DNA of 64,000 nucleotides from NCBI GenBank assembly GCA_903825305.1, contig CAIKAC010000011.1:162337-226336 (forward strand), written 5' to 3'. The notes beneath the pieces are model-generated. The model made no database searches, had not been told where the DNA came from, and saw only the letters and a list, made by a program, of their open reading frames with translations. This DNA comes from an uncultured Actinomycetes bacterium (lineage in GTDB: Bacteria > Actinomycetota > Acidimicrobiia > Acidimicrobiales > RAAP-2). The position numbers were made by a program, and so were the translations under genes. Positions within the stretch are counted from its first letter, which is position 1; each line of letters starts with the position of its first letter. Of this stretch, positions 41,714-51,545 are shown one piece after another.

Positions 41714-44425
41714 ATGAGCGTTGTCTCCAAGATCCTGAGAGCCGGTGAAGGCAAGAAAGTCCGTCGCCTGGCAGAACTCGTCCCGCTGGTCAATGACCTT
41801 GAGCCGGCCATGGAGGCACTCAGCGATGAGCAACTTCAGGCTAAGACTGCTGAATTCAAAGAGCGTCTGGCTAATGGTGAAACGCTTGATGACCTCTTGA
41901 TCGAAGCCTTTGCCGTGGTGCGAGAAGCCGCATGGCGCGTGCTGGGCCAGCGCCACTTCGATGTCCAGGTCATGGGTGGCATGGCGCTGCACTTTGGCTG
42001 GATCGCTGAAATGAAAACCGGTGAAGGAAAGACCTTGGTCTCCACCTTGCCGGTGTATCTCAATGCTTTGGCGGGCAAGGGTGTTCACGTGGTGACGGTG
42101 AACGATTACCTGGCCACTCGTGACTCTGAATGGATGGGTCGCCTTCACTCGTGGCTGGGGCTTCGTGTTGGTCGTGTCGGTCCTGACATTACGGACTTTG
42201 CCGAAAAGAAATCGGCCTACGACGCTGACATCACCTATGGGACGAACACCGAATTGGGCTTCGACTACCTGCGCGACAACATGGGTACGAGCCGCGAGCA
42301 GATGGTGCAGCGTGGCCATCACTTCGCCATCATCGACGAAGTCGACTCCATCTTGATCGACGAAGCTCGGACCCCGCTCATTATTTCTGGACCGGCTGAC
42401 CAAGCAGCTCGCCTCTATTACCAATTCGCCGGCATTGCTCGCAGCTTGACGAGAGACACCGACTACGAAGTCGATGAGGAAAAGAAGCTCGTCTTCCCAA
42501 CTGAAGCCGGTATTGCCAAGGTGGAACAAGCCTTGGGTGTCGAAAACCTCTACGACTCAGTGTCGGTGGGATACGTACACCAACTCACCCAAGCGCTGCG
42601 CGCCAAAGAGTTGTACTTCCGCGACAAGGACTACCTCATCGCCAATGGTGAAGTGCAAATCGTCGATGAATTCACCGGACGAACGCTGGAGGGTCGACGC
42701 TGGGGCGATGGACTGCACCAAGCGGTAGAAGCCAAGGAACGCGTTCGCATCCAAGATGAGAACCACACCTGGGCCACGGTAACGCTGCAGAACTTCTTCC
42801 GCCTCTACGACAAGCTCGGCGGTATGACCGGTACCGCTGAAACCGAAGCCGGCGAATTTGCCTCCACCTACAACTTGACGGTGGTGCCGATTCCCACCAA
42901 CCGCACGCCGCTGCGCATCGATCAACCCGACCTCATCTTCAAGACCGAGGCCGGAAAATTCAATGCCACCGTCGACGACATTGCTGAGCGTCACGAAAAG
43001 GGCCAACCGGTCCTCGTCGGTACAGCGTCAGTGGCGAAATCCGAAGAGTTGTCTCGCCTGTTGGCCAAGCGGGGGATTCCTCACGAGGTTCTCAACGCCA
43101 AGCAACACTTCCGCGAGGCTGAGATTGTGTCTCAAGCAGGACGCCTCGGTGCGGTAACGGTGGCCACCAACATGGCTGGTCGTGGTGTCGACATTTTGCT
43201 CGGTGGCAACCCGGCAGGCCTTGCTGCTCGCGAGCTTCGTGCTCGTGGCCTTGATGCCAACACTGAGGAAGGGGCCAAAGAGCTCGCTGAGCTCGAAGCC
43301 CGCTTTGCTCGCGAATGTGCCGAGGAAGGCGAGAAAGTCAAAGAACTCGGCGGCCTCTACGTCTTGGGTTCTGAGCGCCATGAATCTCGTCGTATCGACA
43401 ACCAGCTCCGTGGTCGTTCGGGCCGCCAAGGCGAACCCGGCGAGAGCCGCTTCTTCTTGTCCCTCGAAGACGAGCTCATGCGTTTGTTCGCCGGCGGTGC
43501 CATGAGTTGGGTGATGGACCGGGCCCTGCCTGAAGATCAACCCATTGAAGCCAAGATGGTGACCAAGGCCATCGAGCGCGCTCAGAACACGGTAGAAGGT
43601 CGCAACGCTGAAGTACGTAAAGACGTGCTCAAGTATGACGAAGTGTTGAACGAACAGCGCAAGGTGATCTACAAGCGTCGCTTGCAAGTCATTGATGGCG
43701 ACGACCTGCATGACTACACAGCAGAACTTCTCGAAACTGCCATGCACTCGGCCGTGACCACCACCTGTCCGAGTGACTTCCCTGAAGAGTGGGACTTGGC
43801 GCAGCTCATTGCAGAAGTGACGCAGTACTACCCGACAAAGTTCTCCGTTGCTGACCTTGCCCAAGCGAGCACCCAAGATCAGTTGATTGAGTCGCTCGTG
43901 AACGAAGCGCTCGATTTCTACGAAGCGCGACCTGCTTCGTTCCCCGAAGGCGAAGAACAAGCTCGTCGCATCGAGCGCGAAGTCATGCTCTCGATCATCG
44001 ACCAACGCTGGCGCGATCACCTCGCTGAAATGGACTACTTGCGCGAAGGTATCAACTTGCGAGCGGTCGCTCAACAAGACCCGCTCGTGGCGTGGCAGCG
44101 TGAGGGTTACGCAATGTTTGGTCAACTCATGGAACACATCGATGAGGACTATCTGCGCTACGTGCTCCACGTCGACGCTGGTTCAGATCAACAGGTGAGT
44201 GAGCCTTCGCTTGACCAAGCGGTCTACGTTGCTGCTGAAGACCCGGTTGCCACGATTGCTTCGACACCGGTCGCCCCCATGGCCGTCGATGAAGGCGTCG
44301 CAGCGCAACCGGCTCCTGCTGATTTCGTCCCTGTGGTGAAGGACGAGCACCAAAAGGTGGGTCGCAATGACCCGTGCTGGTGTGGCAGTGGCAAGAAGTT
44401 CAAGCAGTGCCATGGCGCAGTCTGA
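41714..44425 (+). CDS. secA: Preprotein translocase ATPase SecA
   Basis: 903 residues. DEAD motor: AEMKTGEGKTLVSTLPVYL (Walker A), TYGTNTELGFDYLRDNM, IIDEVDSILIDEARTPLIISG (Walker B), GTASVAKSEELS, TNMAGRGVDILLGGNP and SGRQGEPGESRFFLS. C-terminal zinc SEC-C tail NDPCWCGSGKKFKQCH, with three Cys and a His, which contacts SecB-like factors or ribosomes. Pushes precursors through SecYEG. The prfB ATG lies 14 bases inside its 3' end. Confidence 0.98.
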   Translation: MSVVSKILRAGEGKKVRRLAELVPLVNDLEPAMEALSDEQLQAKTAEFKERLANGETLDDLLIEAFAVVREAAWRVLGQRHFDVQVMGGMALHFGWIAEMKTGEGKTLVSTLPVYLNALAGKGVHVVTVNDYLATRDSEWMGRLHSWLGLRVGRVGPDITDFAEKKSAYDADITYGTNTELGFDYLRDNMGTSREQMVQRGHHFAIIDEVDSILIDEARTPLIISGPADQAARLYYQFAGIARSLTRDTDYEVDEEKKLVFPTEAGIAKVEQALGVENLYDSVSVGYVHQLTQALRAKELYFRDKDYLIANGEVQIVDEFTGRTLEGRRWGDGLHQAVEAKERVRIQDENHTWATVTLQNFFRLYDKLGGMTGTAETEAGEFASTYNLTVVPIPTNRTPLRIDQPDLIFKTEAGKFNATVDDIAERHEKGQPVLVGTASVAKSEELSRLLAKRGIPHEVLNAKQHFREAEIVSQAGRLGAVTVATNMAGRGVDILLGGNPAGLAARELRARGLDANTEEGAKELAELEARFARECAEEGEKVKELGGLYVLGSERHESRRIDNQLRGRSGRQGEPGESRFFLSLEDELMRLFAGGAMSWVMDRALPEDQPIEAKMVTKAIERAQNTVEGRNAEVRKDVLKYDEVLNEQRKVIYKRRLQVIDGDDLHDYTAELLETAMHSAVTTTCPSDFPEEWDLAQLIAEVTQYYPTKFSVADLAQASTQDQLIESLVNEALDFYEARPASFPEGEEQARRIEREVMLSIIDQRWRDHLAEMDYLREGINLRAVAQQDPLVAWQREGYAMFGQLMEHIDEDYLRYVLHVDAGSDQQVSEPSLDQAVYVAAEDPVATIASTPVAPMAVDEGVAAQPAPADFVPVVKDEHQKVGRNDPCWCGSGKKFKQCHGAV

Positions 44426-45554
44426 TGCTGTCGGTGGCGCCCGCGACAACGCCTCGGTCCTAGACGAACTTGCCCATCGCCTCCACGAGGCCGAAGGCTA
44501 TTTGAACATTGCCGAGGCTCGGTCGCGCAAGGAAGAACTCGAAGCGCAAGCCGCTCAACCTGACTTGTGGGATGACCAAGACAAAGCCCGAGCGGTAACC
44601 ACTGAACTCGGTCGAGTCTCCGACGATGTCAATCGCTTTGATGGCTTGGCGGAATCTCTTGGCGACGCCCAAGTCGCCCTCGAAATGATCACTGAAGCAG
44701 CCGCTTCTGGTGAATCTGACCAGGGCCTTGAAAGCGAACTTGCGGCATCGCTTGAAACACTCGAACGAGCTTTGAGTGGCCTGGAAGTCCAGAGTCTCTT
44801 CCAAGGTGAATACGACGAATATGACGCCATCGCCGAAGTCCACGCCGGAGCTGGTGGGACGGACGCTCAAGACTGGGCCGAGATGATGCTTCGCATGTAC
44901 TCGCGATGGGCTGAGCGTCGTGGCTTTGACGTCGAGATTGATGAAGCTACCGAAGGTCAAGAAGCGGGTCTGTTGTCGGCCACTTTCATCGTGAAGGGTC
45001 GTTTCGCTTATGGCTTGCTCTCAGCTGAGCGAGGCGTCCATCGCTTGGTGCGCATGAGTCCCTTTGACTCCCAGCATCGCCGTCAAACGTCTTTCGCATC
45101 CATTGAAGTCACGCCCTTTATCGAAGACATTGGCGACCAAGTCGAGATCGACGAAAAAGATTTGCGAATCGACACCTACCGGGCTTCGGGTGCCGGAGGC
45201 CAGCACATCAATAAAACGGACTCGGCGGTACGCCTGACGCACCTTCCCACCGGCATTGTGGTGAGTTGTCAAAACGAGCGAAGCCAGCACCAAAACAAGG
45301 CCCGCGCCATGCAAATTCTCCAGGCCAAGCTCATTGAACGAGCACGGGCCGAACAAGAAGCGGAGATGAATGCCTTGACGGGGGATAGAACCGACAATGC
45401 CTGGGGCAACCAGATTCGCTCCTATGTCATGGCTCCCTATCAATTGGTCAAAGACCTTCGGTCCAATGTGGAGACCGGCAACGTCGATGCCGTGCTTGAT
45501 GGCGATCTCGATGAGTTCATCGAAGCTGAACTGCGCCGTCGCCGTAGCGCTTAA
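44412..45554 (+). CDS. prfB: Peptide chain release factor 2
   Basis: 380 residues from ATG 44412, overlapping the secA 3' end by 14 bases. GGQ motif in RASGAGGQHINKTDSAVRLTH and the stop-codon-reading SPF (RMSPFDSQHRRQTSFAS) identify RF2. The frame is continuous, so the programmed +1 frameshift of E. coli prfB is absent. Releases peptides at UGA and UAA. secA-prfB is a widely conserved pair. Confidence 0.96.
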   Translation: MAQSDAVGGARDNASVLDELAHRLHEAEGYLNIAEARSRKEELEAQAAQPDLWDDQDKARAVTTELGRVSDDVNRFDGLAESLGDAQVALEMITEAAASGESDQGLESELAASLETLERALSGLEVQSLFQGEYDEYDAIAEVHAGAGGTDAQDWAEMMLRMYSRWAERRGFDVEIDEATEGQEAGLLSATFIVKGRFAYGLLSAERGVHRLVRMSPFDSQHRRQTSFASIEVTPFIEDIGDQVEIDEKDLRIDTYRASGAGGQHINKTDSAVRLTHLPTGIVVSCQNERSQHQNKARAMQILQAKLIERARAEQEAEMNALTGDRTDNAWGNQIRSYVMAPYQLVKDLRSNVETGNVDAVLDGDLDEFIEAELRRRRSA

Positions 45555-45557
45555 ACA

Positions 45558-45588
45558 CCTGAGGCAAAGCCCTTAGACGCCTTTCAGG
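45558..45588 (+). terminator. Possible hairpin terminator after prfB
   Basis: CCTGAGGC (45558-45565) pairs with GCC..TCAGG (45579-45588) around a 13-base loop, with a two-base bulge. It begins three bases after the prfB stop. No T-tract follows, so termination may be weak. Confidence 0.45.
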
Positions 45589-45661
45589 CAGTTCCGGAAT
45601 TCACAGGACTCGTGGCCTAGGCTCGACACATCTCACTATGAGATTGAGCGGAATAGGAATT

Positions 45662-48600
45662 ATGCCAAAGCGTCGATTGTCGAATCATGTTGCCCGGATA
45701 TCTGCGCTCGCACTAGCGGGTCTCGCCATTGTTTCCGCCACGGCACTGAGTTTGCCCGCTTCAGCATCGTCTACAGCCGGAGCTAGTGCACTCATCACCA
45801 TTGACCCAACCGGCAGCGTGCAGACCCAACCGACGGGTGCCGCCCAGAGCTACCAGATCCACCTTTCTTGCTCTGGTGTCACCTCGAGCTGTGGCCCCAA
45901 TTCAACGATTCGCATTCCGCTCGATACGGCAACGACACCTCCCATGGACGGGGGTAAGTGGAGTTTTTCGGCTTCGAGCTCAACGAGCGGCTTGATTACT
46001 GGCGGGCCCACCATCGATGGCACCGACCTCGTGATCTATCTGGCCGACGATCGCTTTGTTGCTGGGTACAGCGGCTCCATATTGTTGAAAATGACACCCC
46101 CGAATGGCATTACGCCCAACAACACCACGTGGTCGGTTCGCCCCAGCGTCTCAGGCGACAACATCACTACGGTGACCGCGCCGACTCCAAGCGAATCCAA
46201 GGCCACTGCTTCGCCACAAACGTCAGTGGCGAAGCAGACCGCCGATGGTGGCAGTGTCTACGAAGTTGGCAGCGAGGTGACCTATCTCATTACAGCGAAG
46301 TGCACGTCGCCATCGACGGGGAATCTCTTCGTGAATTCGGGTTCCATTGTCGACACCCTGCCGGCTGGGGTTACCTATGTGTCTTCTGAGCCAGCGGGGG
46401 CAAGCGTGTCTGGCCAAACGGTGACCTGGCGCGTGTCCAAGAATGAGCTCGCCACTATGCCTGCCGGCTGTGCTGAGGGGGCAACGGGACCCACCAGTTA
46501 CAAAGTGGTCGTCCGTATGCCAAACACGACAACGGGTTCGCAACTCGTCAATGCGGCGAGTTTCTCGGGGACGGGCCCCGACGCCGAAGTGCCCGCGGGC
46601 AAGACCAGTACCTCAAATGCCAGTATGCCGGTGGCCTTAGTGACCACGCCGAATGTGGGACCGGGGCTGGGTTATGCCGGCATTTCGAAGACCTCGCTTG
46701 CACCGTTGGCACAAGGTGGCATTAGCTCTGGCAACCAATACGTGGCCACCTATCCCGGCGACTGGCTGCCGCTCACCCAGACACCATCGTATAGAGCAGG
46801 AGCGGCTGCGGCTTCGTATCAGACCACCGTGTCCTATGGGCTGGTGGGAACCTACGAAACGAAATTGATTGATCCGCTGCCGTGCATTGACAACTATTCA
46901 GGCACTGGCAACGTGTATCCGTCCTCTGACTACACCAACCCCAGTTGTTCCAACTTGGCGTTTCACTCGCAATATTTCAATGTCTACTCGCCCGGTTACG
47001 ACACGAGCGTGAATGGCCTCGGCCAGGCCTATGCCAATGGCTGGCGCCCGCAAATTGTGATTCAAGGCAGCGCCAATCCGATTTCGCTGAACGCTACCGC
47101 AGCGGTGGCCGCGACGGCGACGAGTGCAAACTTCAAGATCCCGAGCGGCGACGAGGTCATTGCCATCATCCTTCCGACATCGGCGCAGCTCAAATGCAAG
47201 ACCCTGCAGTTGACCGTGTGGGGATATGCCGATGCATCACTGTTGAACTTGCATGGCAATTTGGTAAGTGAACTCAAGAACATTGCAACGGCCATTCCTG
47301 AGTATCCGGCAGGCACCCCGCTGCAACCGGTGCAGAACAACGCATCAATCTTCACCGTGCCCCCCAAGGTGGGCTTGGGTATTTCGAAATCCTTTGGTGC
47401 CCTCGGGGCAGCGTCTGGTGGTGGAACTGAGTTGACGATGGTTGGCCAAGTATCAAGCCCAACTGCGCTGACGAACAACGTGGTGTTGACTGACTTGCTT
47501 CCTACGGCCATGCAGTGGCTGAACCCCGTTACCTCTATGGCGGTGTCGTTGGCCCAAGGCTCGCAAACCGCCATCAAAGCCGCTGCCACGGTCGATCTCA
47601 TCCGCGATTACGAGAATTCGGGCCGCCAACTCATTCGCATCACCATTCACGCCAGTGCCTTCACCACGGCCGGTAGTTGGAAGATCACCTTGCCAACGGG
47701 TGCGATTCGCGTGACTGTGCCGACAAGTCAACCGGCGATCTATCCGAATACTGACCAAATCTTCTTGTACAACTTCGCGCCGCAACAAATCACCCAGCAG
47801 TGCACGACGCCAACGCAAACATCCGGCGGTATCTCCACGGCGACCTTTGAAAACGACAACTCGCAAGATTTGGCGGGAGATGGTCAAAAGAGTGAGAACT
47901 ACTGCCAGAACTCAGCGAGTCTGCAAGTCAAAGGATCGGGTCCCGCCATGGCGCTCATCAAGACGGTGCAAGGGGATCTCGACTCAGTGCCACGAGGTGC
48001 CTTGGGCGTCGGCAACGTCATGCCAGGTTCGGCTGGTTACGCCGACTACACCTTGACTTGGGCCAATGTGGGAAGCGACACCTTGGCTAATCCCGTGATT
48101 TATGACATCTTGCCTTTTATCGGCGACACGGGGGTGAGCAAGGCTCAAGCATCAGTACCTCGTGATTCGCAATTTGCTCCCACCTTTGTCAGCGTCGGCA
48201 CCTTGCCATCCAACATCGCCGTGTCCTATTCAGTGTCAAGCAATCCCTGTCGTGGGCCGGTGTATTCCCAGGCTCCCGATTGTGTTGACGACTGGAGTCC
48301 TTCACTGCCGAGCCCACCTTCATTGGTGCGAGCTCTTCGCTTTACCGCGGTAAATGCTGCGACCACCTATCCCAACGGATCGAGTTTCGCAGTGTCGGTG
48401 CGCGTCACCATCCCGGCCAACGACTTGAACCGAACCGCGTGGAACTCTGCAGCCACCAATGCGACCGACGTCACGTCACCGTCCTCGCACCCACTCCCGG
48501 CTGAGCCACCCAAGGTCGGCATCAGAGCTACGAGCCCGCCGGTCTTTGACACCACCGCCTCAACCAACGCCACGACGGTGGATGAACCTTTGGTCGACAA

Positions 48601-49402
48601 CATCCACCTCTCGGGCGTGGGGTCTTCTGCGGTTGATGTGACGTGGACGCTCTATGGACCCCTCGCACCCGTTGATGGCTCCTGTAGGGGTCTTGATTGG
48701 GCTGGCGCTCCCGTGAACTCCACGGGCACCAAGACCTGGGTTGACGGCGATGGTAACCGGGTGTTGGGCCCAACGAATGTTGGCTTGTCAGGTTGTTACT
48801 CGTGGGGCTATGAGCTCGTGGACGCGGATTACTCACTCACGCCTGACGTGATTTATCCCGGAAAAGCGTCAGAGACCACCTTGGTGACGAAACACACGCC
48901 CTCGATTGAAACGCACGCCAGTGTGATGGGATCGTCGCCGACCAAGGTCTATGACAACGTCACCATCTCGAAATCTGGTGTTGGCATTTCACCACATGCG
49001 GACGCAACGGCGACGCTGACCTGGCAATTGGTGGGACCCGTACCGGCCGTCAACAATGCGTGCAGTGGGGTTAATTGGGCACAGGCGCCACAGGTGGCGA
49101 CCGGCACGATCTCCATTACGCGAGACGGTACCTATAGGACGCCAGCGACGGCGATTGGCACGCATGGGTGTTACTCCTTCATTGAAAGCCTTGACGGTTC
49201 GATCCAACGCGACGCCGTGGTCTCGGGAGTGGGGAAGCAGCCTGAATCCATTCGACTGCCGCTCTCTCCCACGCCGACACCAACACCTCAGCCCAAACCG
49301 CTTCCCGATACCGGATGGAACGCTGCTCGGTGGGGTGCGATGGTGCTCGTGCTGGTCGCTGCTGGATTGTTGAGCTTTGGCTTACGGCGTCGACGTGCCT
49401 AA
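45662..49402 (+). CDS. Large secreted DUF11-like surface protein with LPDTG sorting signal
   Basis: 1,246 residues from ATG 45662, preceded by AGGAA; ATG 45638 would add eight. Signal peptide (MPKRRLSNH, hydrophobic core LALAGLAIVSATAL, cleavage near ASA). The body is Thr/Ser/Pro-rich with DUF11-type isopeptide/Ig-like modules (e.g. VVLTDLLPTAMQW, YTLTWANVGSDTLANPVIYDILP). Two tandem ~110-residue modules near the end share VTWTLYGP/LTWQLVGP, C...W.GAP/C...WAQAP and GCYS. A proline spacer, LPDTG at ~1214, a hydrophobic helix and RRRRA form a sortase signal. Probable adhesin or surface-layer component. It sits between prfB and ftsE, normally neighbours. Confidence 0.93.
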   Translation: MPKRRLSNHVARISALALAGLAIVSATALSLPASASSTAGASALITIDPTGSVQTQPTGAAQSYQIHLSCSGVTSSCGPNSTIRIPLDTATTPPMDGGKWSFSASSSTSGLITGGPTIDGTDLVIYLADDRFVAGYSGSILLKMTPPNGITPNNTTWSVRPSVSGDNITTVTAPTPSESKATASPQTSVAKQTADGGSVYEVGSEVTYLITAKCTSPSTGNLFVNSGSIVDTLPAGVTYVSSEPAGASVSGQTVTWRVSKNELATMPAGCAEGATGPTSYKVVVRMPNTTTGSQLVNAASFSGTGPDAEVPAGKTSTSNASMPVALVTTPNVGPGLGYAGISKTSLAPLAQGGISSGNQYVATYPGDWLPLTQTPSYRAGAAAASYQTTVSYGLVGTYETKLIDPLPCIDNYSGTGNVYPSSDYTNPSCSNLAFHSQYFNVYSPGYDTSVNGLGQAYANGWRPQIVIQGSANPISLNATAAVAATATSANFKIPSGDEVIAIILPTSAQLKCKTLQLTVWGYADASLLNLHGNLVSELKNIATAIPEYPAGTPLQPVQNNASIFTVPPKVGLGISKSFGALGAASGGGTELTMVGQVSSPTALTNNVVLTDLLPTAMQWLNPVTSMAVSLAQGSQTAIKAAATVDLIRDYENSGRQLIRITIHASAFTTAGSWKITLPTGAIRVTVPTSQPAIYPNTDQIFLYNFAPQQITQQCTTPTQTSGGISTATFENDNSQDLAGDGQKSENYCQNSASLQVKGSGPAMALIKTVQGDLDSVPRGALGVGNVMPGSAGYADYTLTWANVGSDTLANPVIYDILPFIGDTGVSKAQASVPRDSQFAPTFVSVGTLPSNIAVSYSVSSNPCRGPVYSQAPDCVDDWSPSLPSPPSLVRALRFTAVNAATTYPNGSSFAVSVRVTIPANDLNRTAWNSAATNATDVTSPSSHPLPAEPPKVGIRATSPPVFDTTASTNATTVDEPLVDNIHLSGVGSSAVDVTWTLYGPLAPVDGSCRGLDWAGAPVNSTGTKTWVDGDGNRVLGPTNVGLSGCYSWGYELVDADYSLTPDVIYPGKASETTLVTKHTPSIETHASVMGSSPTKVYDNVTISKSGVGISPHADATATLTWQLVGPVPAVNNACSGVNWAQAPQVATGTISITRDGTYRTPATAIGTHGCYSFIESLDGSIQRDAVVSGVGKQPESIRLPLSPTPTPTPQPKPLPDTGWNAARWGAMVLVLVAAGLLSFGLRRRRA

Positions 49403-49521
49403 GGGCGCACAGCCTTTGAAATCCGCTGGATGCCAGACAATTCAAGCGACCCCAAGTTCAAAGGGTGGCCGAGTAGGCTGGAGAAGCCCAAAGCCTTGTT
49501 GGTGAGGGCATTGACTGCACC

Positions 49522-50226
49522 ATGATCAGATTCGAAAACGTCACCAAGACCTACAAGGGCCACACGCCCGCGCTGAGCGACGTGTCCGTCGATATTGATA
49601 AAGGTGAGTTTGTCTTTCTGGTGGGCTCATCGGGTTCAGGTAAAACGACCTTCTTGCGACTCTTGCTCAGAGAAGAAGCCCCGACCAAGGGCCGCATCAT
49701 TGAGGCGGGTCGTGATTTGGGAAGTTTGCCTAAATGGCGAGTTCCCTTTTTGCGACGCAACATCGGGTGCGTGTTCCAAGACTTCCGGCTTCTGCCCAAC
49801 AAAACCGTATTTGAGAACGTCGCCTTCGCTCTCGAAGTCATTGGACGACCAAAGAGCGTGGTGAAATCGCAAGTTCCCCAAGTACTCGAGCTCGTTGGCC
49901 TCGGCCAAAAGATGGAGCGCTTGCCTTCTGAGCTCTCCGGTGGTGAGCAACAGCGCGTTGCCGTGGCCCGAGCCTTCGTAAACCGACCACTGATTTTGTT
50001 GGCGGACGAACCGACGGGAAACCTTGACCCCACCACGTCTGAAGGCATCATGACCTTGCTGGATCGCATCAATCGAACCGGTACGACGGTCGTGATGGCC
50101 ACGCACGACAAGCAAATGGTGGACCGCATGCGTCGCCGGGTGTTGGAGCTTGATCACGGCACCTTGGTTCGTGACCAAAGTCGCGGTGTGTATGGCCTTG
50201 ATGATTCAAGCGGCGGTCAGGCATAA
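49522..50226 (+). CDS. ftsE: Cell division ATP-binding protein FtsE
   Basis: 234 residues. ABC ATPase: Walker [16 protein letters not shown]-loop [22 protein letters not shown] (FtsE-specific), signature [14 protein letters not shown], Walker [13 protein letters not shown], and H-loop ATHD. With FtsX it couples ATP hydrolysis to peptidoglycan hydrolase activation at the septum. The next gene's ATG shares the last base of its stop. A possible TAGGCT -10 lies ~45 bp upstream (near 49474). Confidence 0.97.
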   Translation: MIRFENVTKTYKGHTPALSDVSVDIDKGEFVFLVGSSGSGKTTFLRLLLREEAPTKGRIIEAGRDLGSLPKWRVPFLRRNIGCVFQDFRLLPNKTVFENVAFALEVIGRPKSVVKSQVPQVLELVGLGQKMERLPSELSGGEQQRVAVARAFVNRPLILLADEPTGNLDPTTSEGIMTLLDRINRTGTTVVMATHDKQMVDRMRRRVLELDHGTLVRDQSRGVYGLDDSSGGQA

Positions 50227-51110
50227 TGCCGAACTTCGCCGATTACGCCATTCGCGAAACCGCCTCCAACCTGTGGCGAAACCGCTTGATGACCATTGCG
50301 GCCATTTTGACGGTCACCATTTCTTTGACCTTGGTGGGCGCGGCCTTGTTGTTGAAACAAGGCGCTGCAAATGCCGCGCAGATCTGGCAGCGAGACACCC
50401 AAGTTTCAGTCTGGATGGCGCCAACGGCCTCAGCGTCAGAGATTTCAGCGGTGGGAAGTCAACTCACCCAACTGCCCTATGTGCGCGATTGTGTCTATCG
50501 CGATCAGACCTATGACTACAACGAAGCACGCAAATTGCTCACGCCAGCTGAATTCTCCGTGCTTCGCGTCTCAGACATGCCAACGTCATATCGATGCACG
50601 CCAGTACAAAGCCAAGACGCCCAAATCATCGTCGATCGCTTTATGACCCAACCGGGCGTTCAAAATGTTCGCGCACCCTTGCAGCAAATTCATGCCATGC
50701 AACAAACCATCACCGTATTGCAGTGGGTGTTTTTGGCCATTGCCGTAGTGCTGTTGCTTTCGGCGGCTGTCTTGATCATCAACACGATTCGCCTCGCCAT
50801 TTTTGCTCGCCGTCGAGAGATTTCGGTGATGAAGCTCGTGGGCGCCACCAACTGGTTTATTCGCATTCCCTTCATGGCCGAAGGACTCACCCAGGGAATC
50901 TTGGGATCAGGCTTTGCTGCACTTTTGGTCTATGGACTCCACGTGTGGCTCAACGCGCTTGGTAACCCAAATAACCCCAGCGCAATTCTCACTCAAATCA
51001 GCGTGAACGGCTGGAATATGGTTGGGACCGAGGCGGTTTTGTTCGGTTTCGGCGCCCTGATTGGTGGCGTTGGCTCCTCACTGGCAATTCGTCGATTCCT
51101 CGATGTGTAA
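50226..51110 (+). CDS. ftsX: Cell division protein FtsX
   Basis: 294 residues, four membrane helices: one at ~25-45 (TIAAILTVTISLTLVGAALLL), then an extracellular domain (WQRDTQVSVWMAPTASASEI...), and three helices in the C-terminal half (VFLAIAVVLLLSAAVLIINT, GFAALLVYGLHV, LFGFGALIGGVGSSLAI). The loop contains two Cys (CVYRDQTY, YRCTP) that could pair. Partner of FtsE. In many actinobacteria smpB follows; here an ssb-type gene follows. Confidence 0.96.
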   Translation: MPNFADYAIRETASNLWRNRLMTIAAILTVTISLTLVGAALLLKQGAANAAQIWQRDTQVSVWMAPTASASEISAVGSQLTQLPYVRDCVYRDQTYDYNEARKLLTPAEFSVLRVSDMPTSYRCTPVQSQDAQIIVDRFMTQPGVQNVRAPLQQIHAMQQTITVLQWVFLAIAVVLLLSAAVLIINTIRLAIFARRREISVMKLVGATNWFIRIPFMAEGLTQGILGSGFAALLVYGLHVWLNALGNPNNPSAILTQISVNGWNMVGTEAVLFGFGALIGGVGSSLAIRRFLDV

Positions 51111-51182
51111 GGCTGATCGCCGCGACCGTTGTGGCTCAGCGCCACCGGATGAGCCCGTGGCGATGATCCACGAGGAGATCTC

Positions 51183-51545
51183 ATGGCTAGTGCACTCCAC
51201 CTCAGCGGCAACCTGACTAAAGACCCCGAGATTCGCTATCTTGGCGACGGTACGGCGATCACCACCTTTTCGGTCGCGGTGAATCGGCGCTGGCAAGACC
51301 GAACGAGCGGGGAATGGTCAGAATCCACGAGCTACTTCGACGTGGCGTGCTGGCGAGATCTTGCCGAACACGCAGCGATGAGCCTGAGCAAGGGGGACCG
51401 CGTGTTGGTCAGTGGATACCTCGAGCAGCGAACCTGGACCTCCACGGAAGGCAAGATGCGCTCTCGTATCGAGCTAGTCGCTCAAGACCTTGGGCCTTCC
51501 CTGCGCTTTCGCCCGGTGAGCCCTAGCGTCGAACTTGCGGTCTAG
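51183..51545 (+). CDS. ssb: Single-stranded DNA-binding protein, short form
   Basis: 120 residues with GAGGAG before the ATG. One OB-fold: LHLSGNLTKDPEIRYLGDGTAITTFSVAVNRRW, STSYFDVACWRDLAEHAAMSLSKGDRVLVSGYLEQRTW. The glycine-rich linker and acidic DDDIPF-type tip that recruits repair proteins in main SSBs are missing, so this looks like an accessory paralogue (SsbB-like, as in natural competence or stress). Convergent with msrB, sharing CTAG. Confidence 0.93.
   Translation: MASALHLSGNLTKDPEIRYLGDGTAITTFSVAVNRRWQDRTSGEWSESTSYFDVACWRDLAEHAAMSLSKGDRVLVSGYLEQRTWTSTEGKMRSRIELVAQDLGPSLRFRPVSPSVELAV

Noticed and set aside
41600..42529. 309-codon minus-strand frame over the metX/secA boundary
   Set aside because: It crosses two well-supported genes, carries no known motif and has no ribosome site.
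43028..44170. 380-codon open frame antisense to secA
   Set aside because: It lies entirely inside secA on the other strand, has no recognisable domain, and is explained by the codon bias of secA.
44412..44500. Possible programmed frameshift in prfB
   Set aside because: The RF2 frame is continuous from ATG 44412 to the GGQ domain, so no shift is needed.
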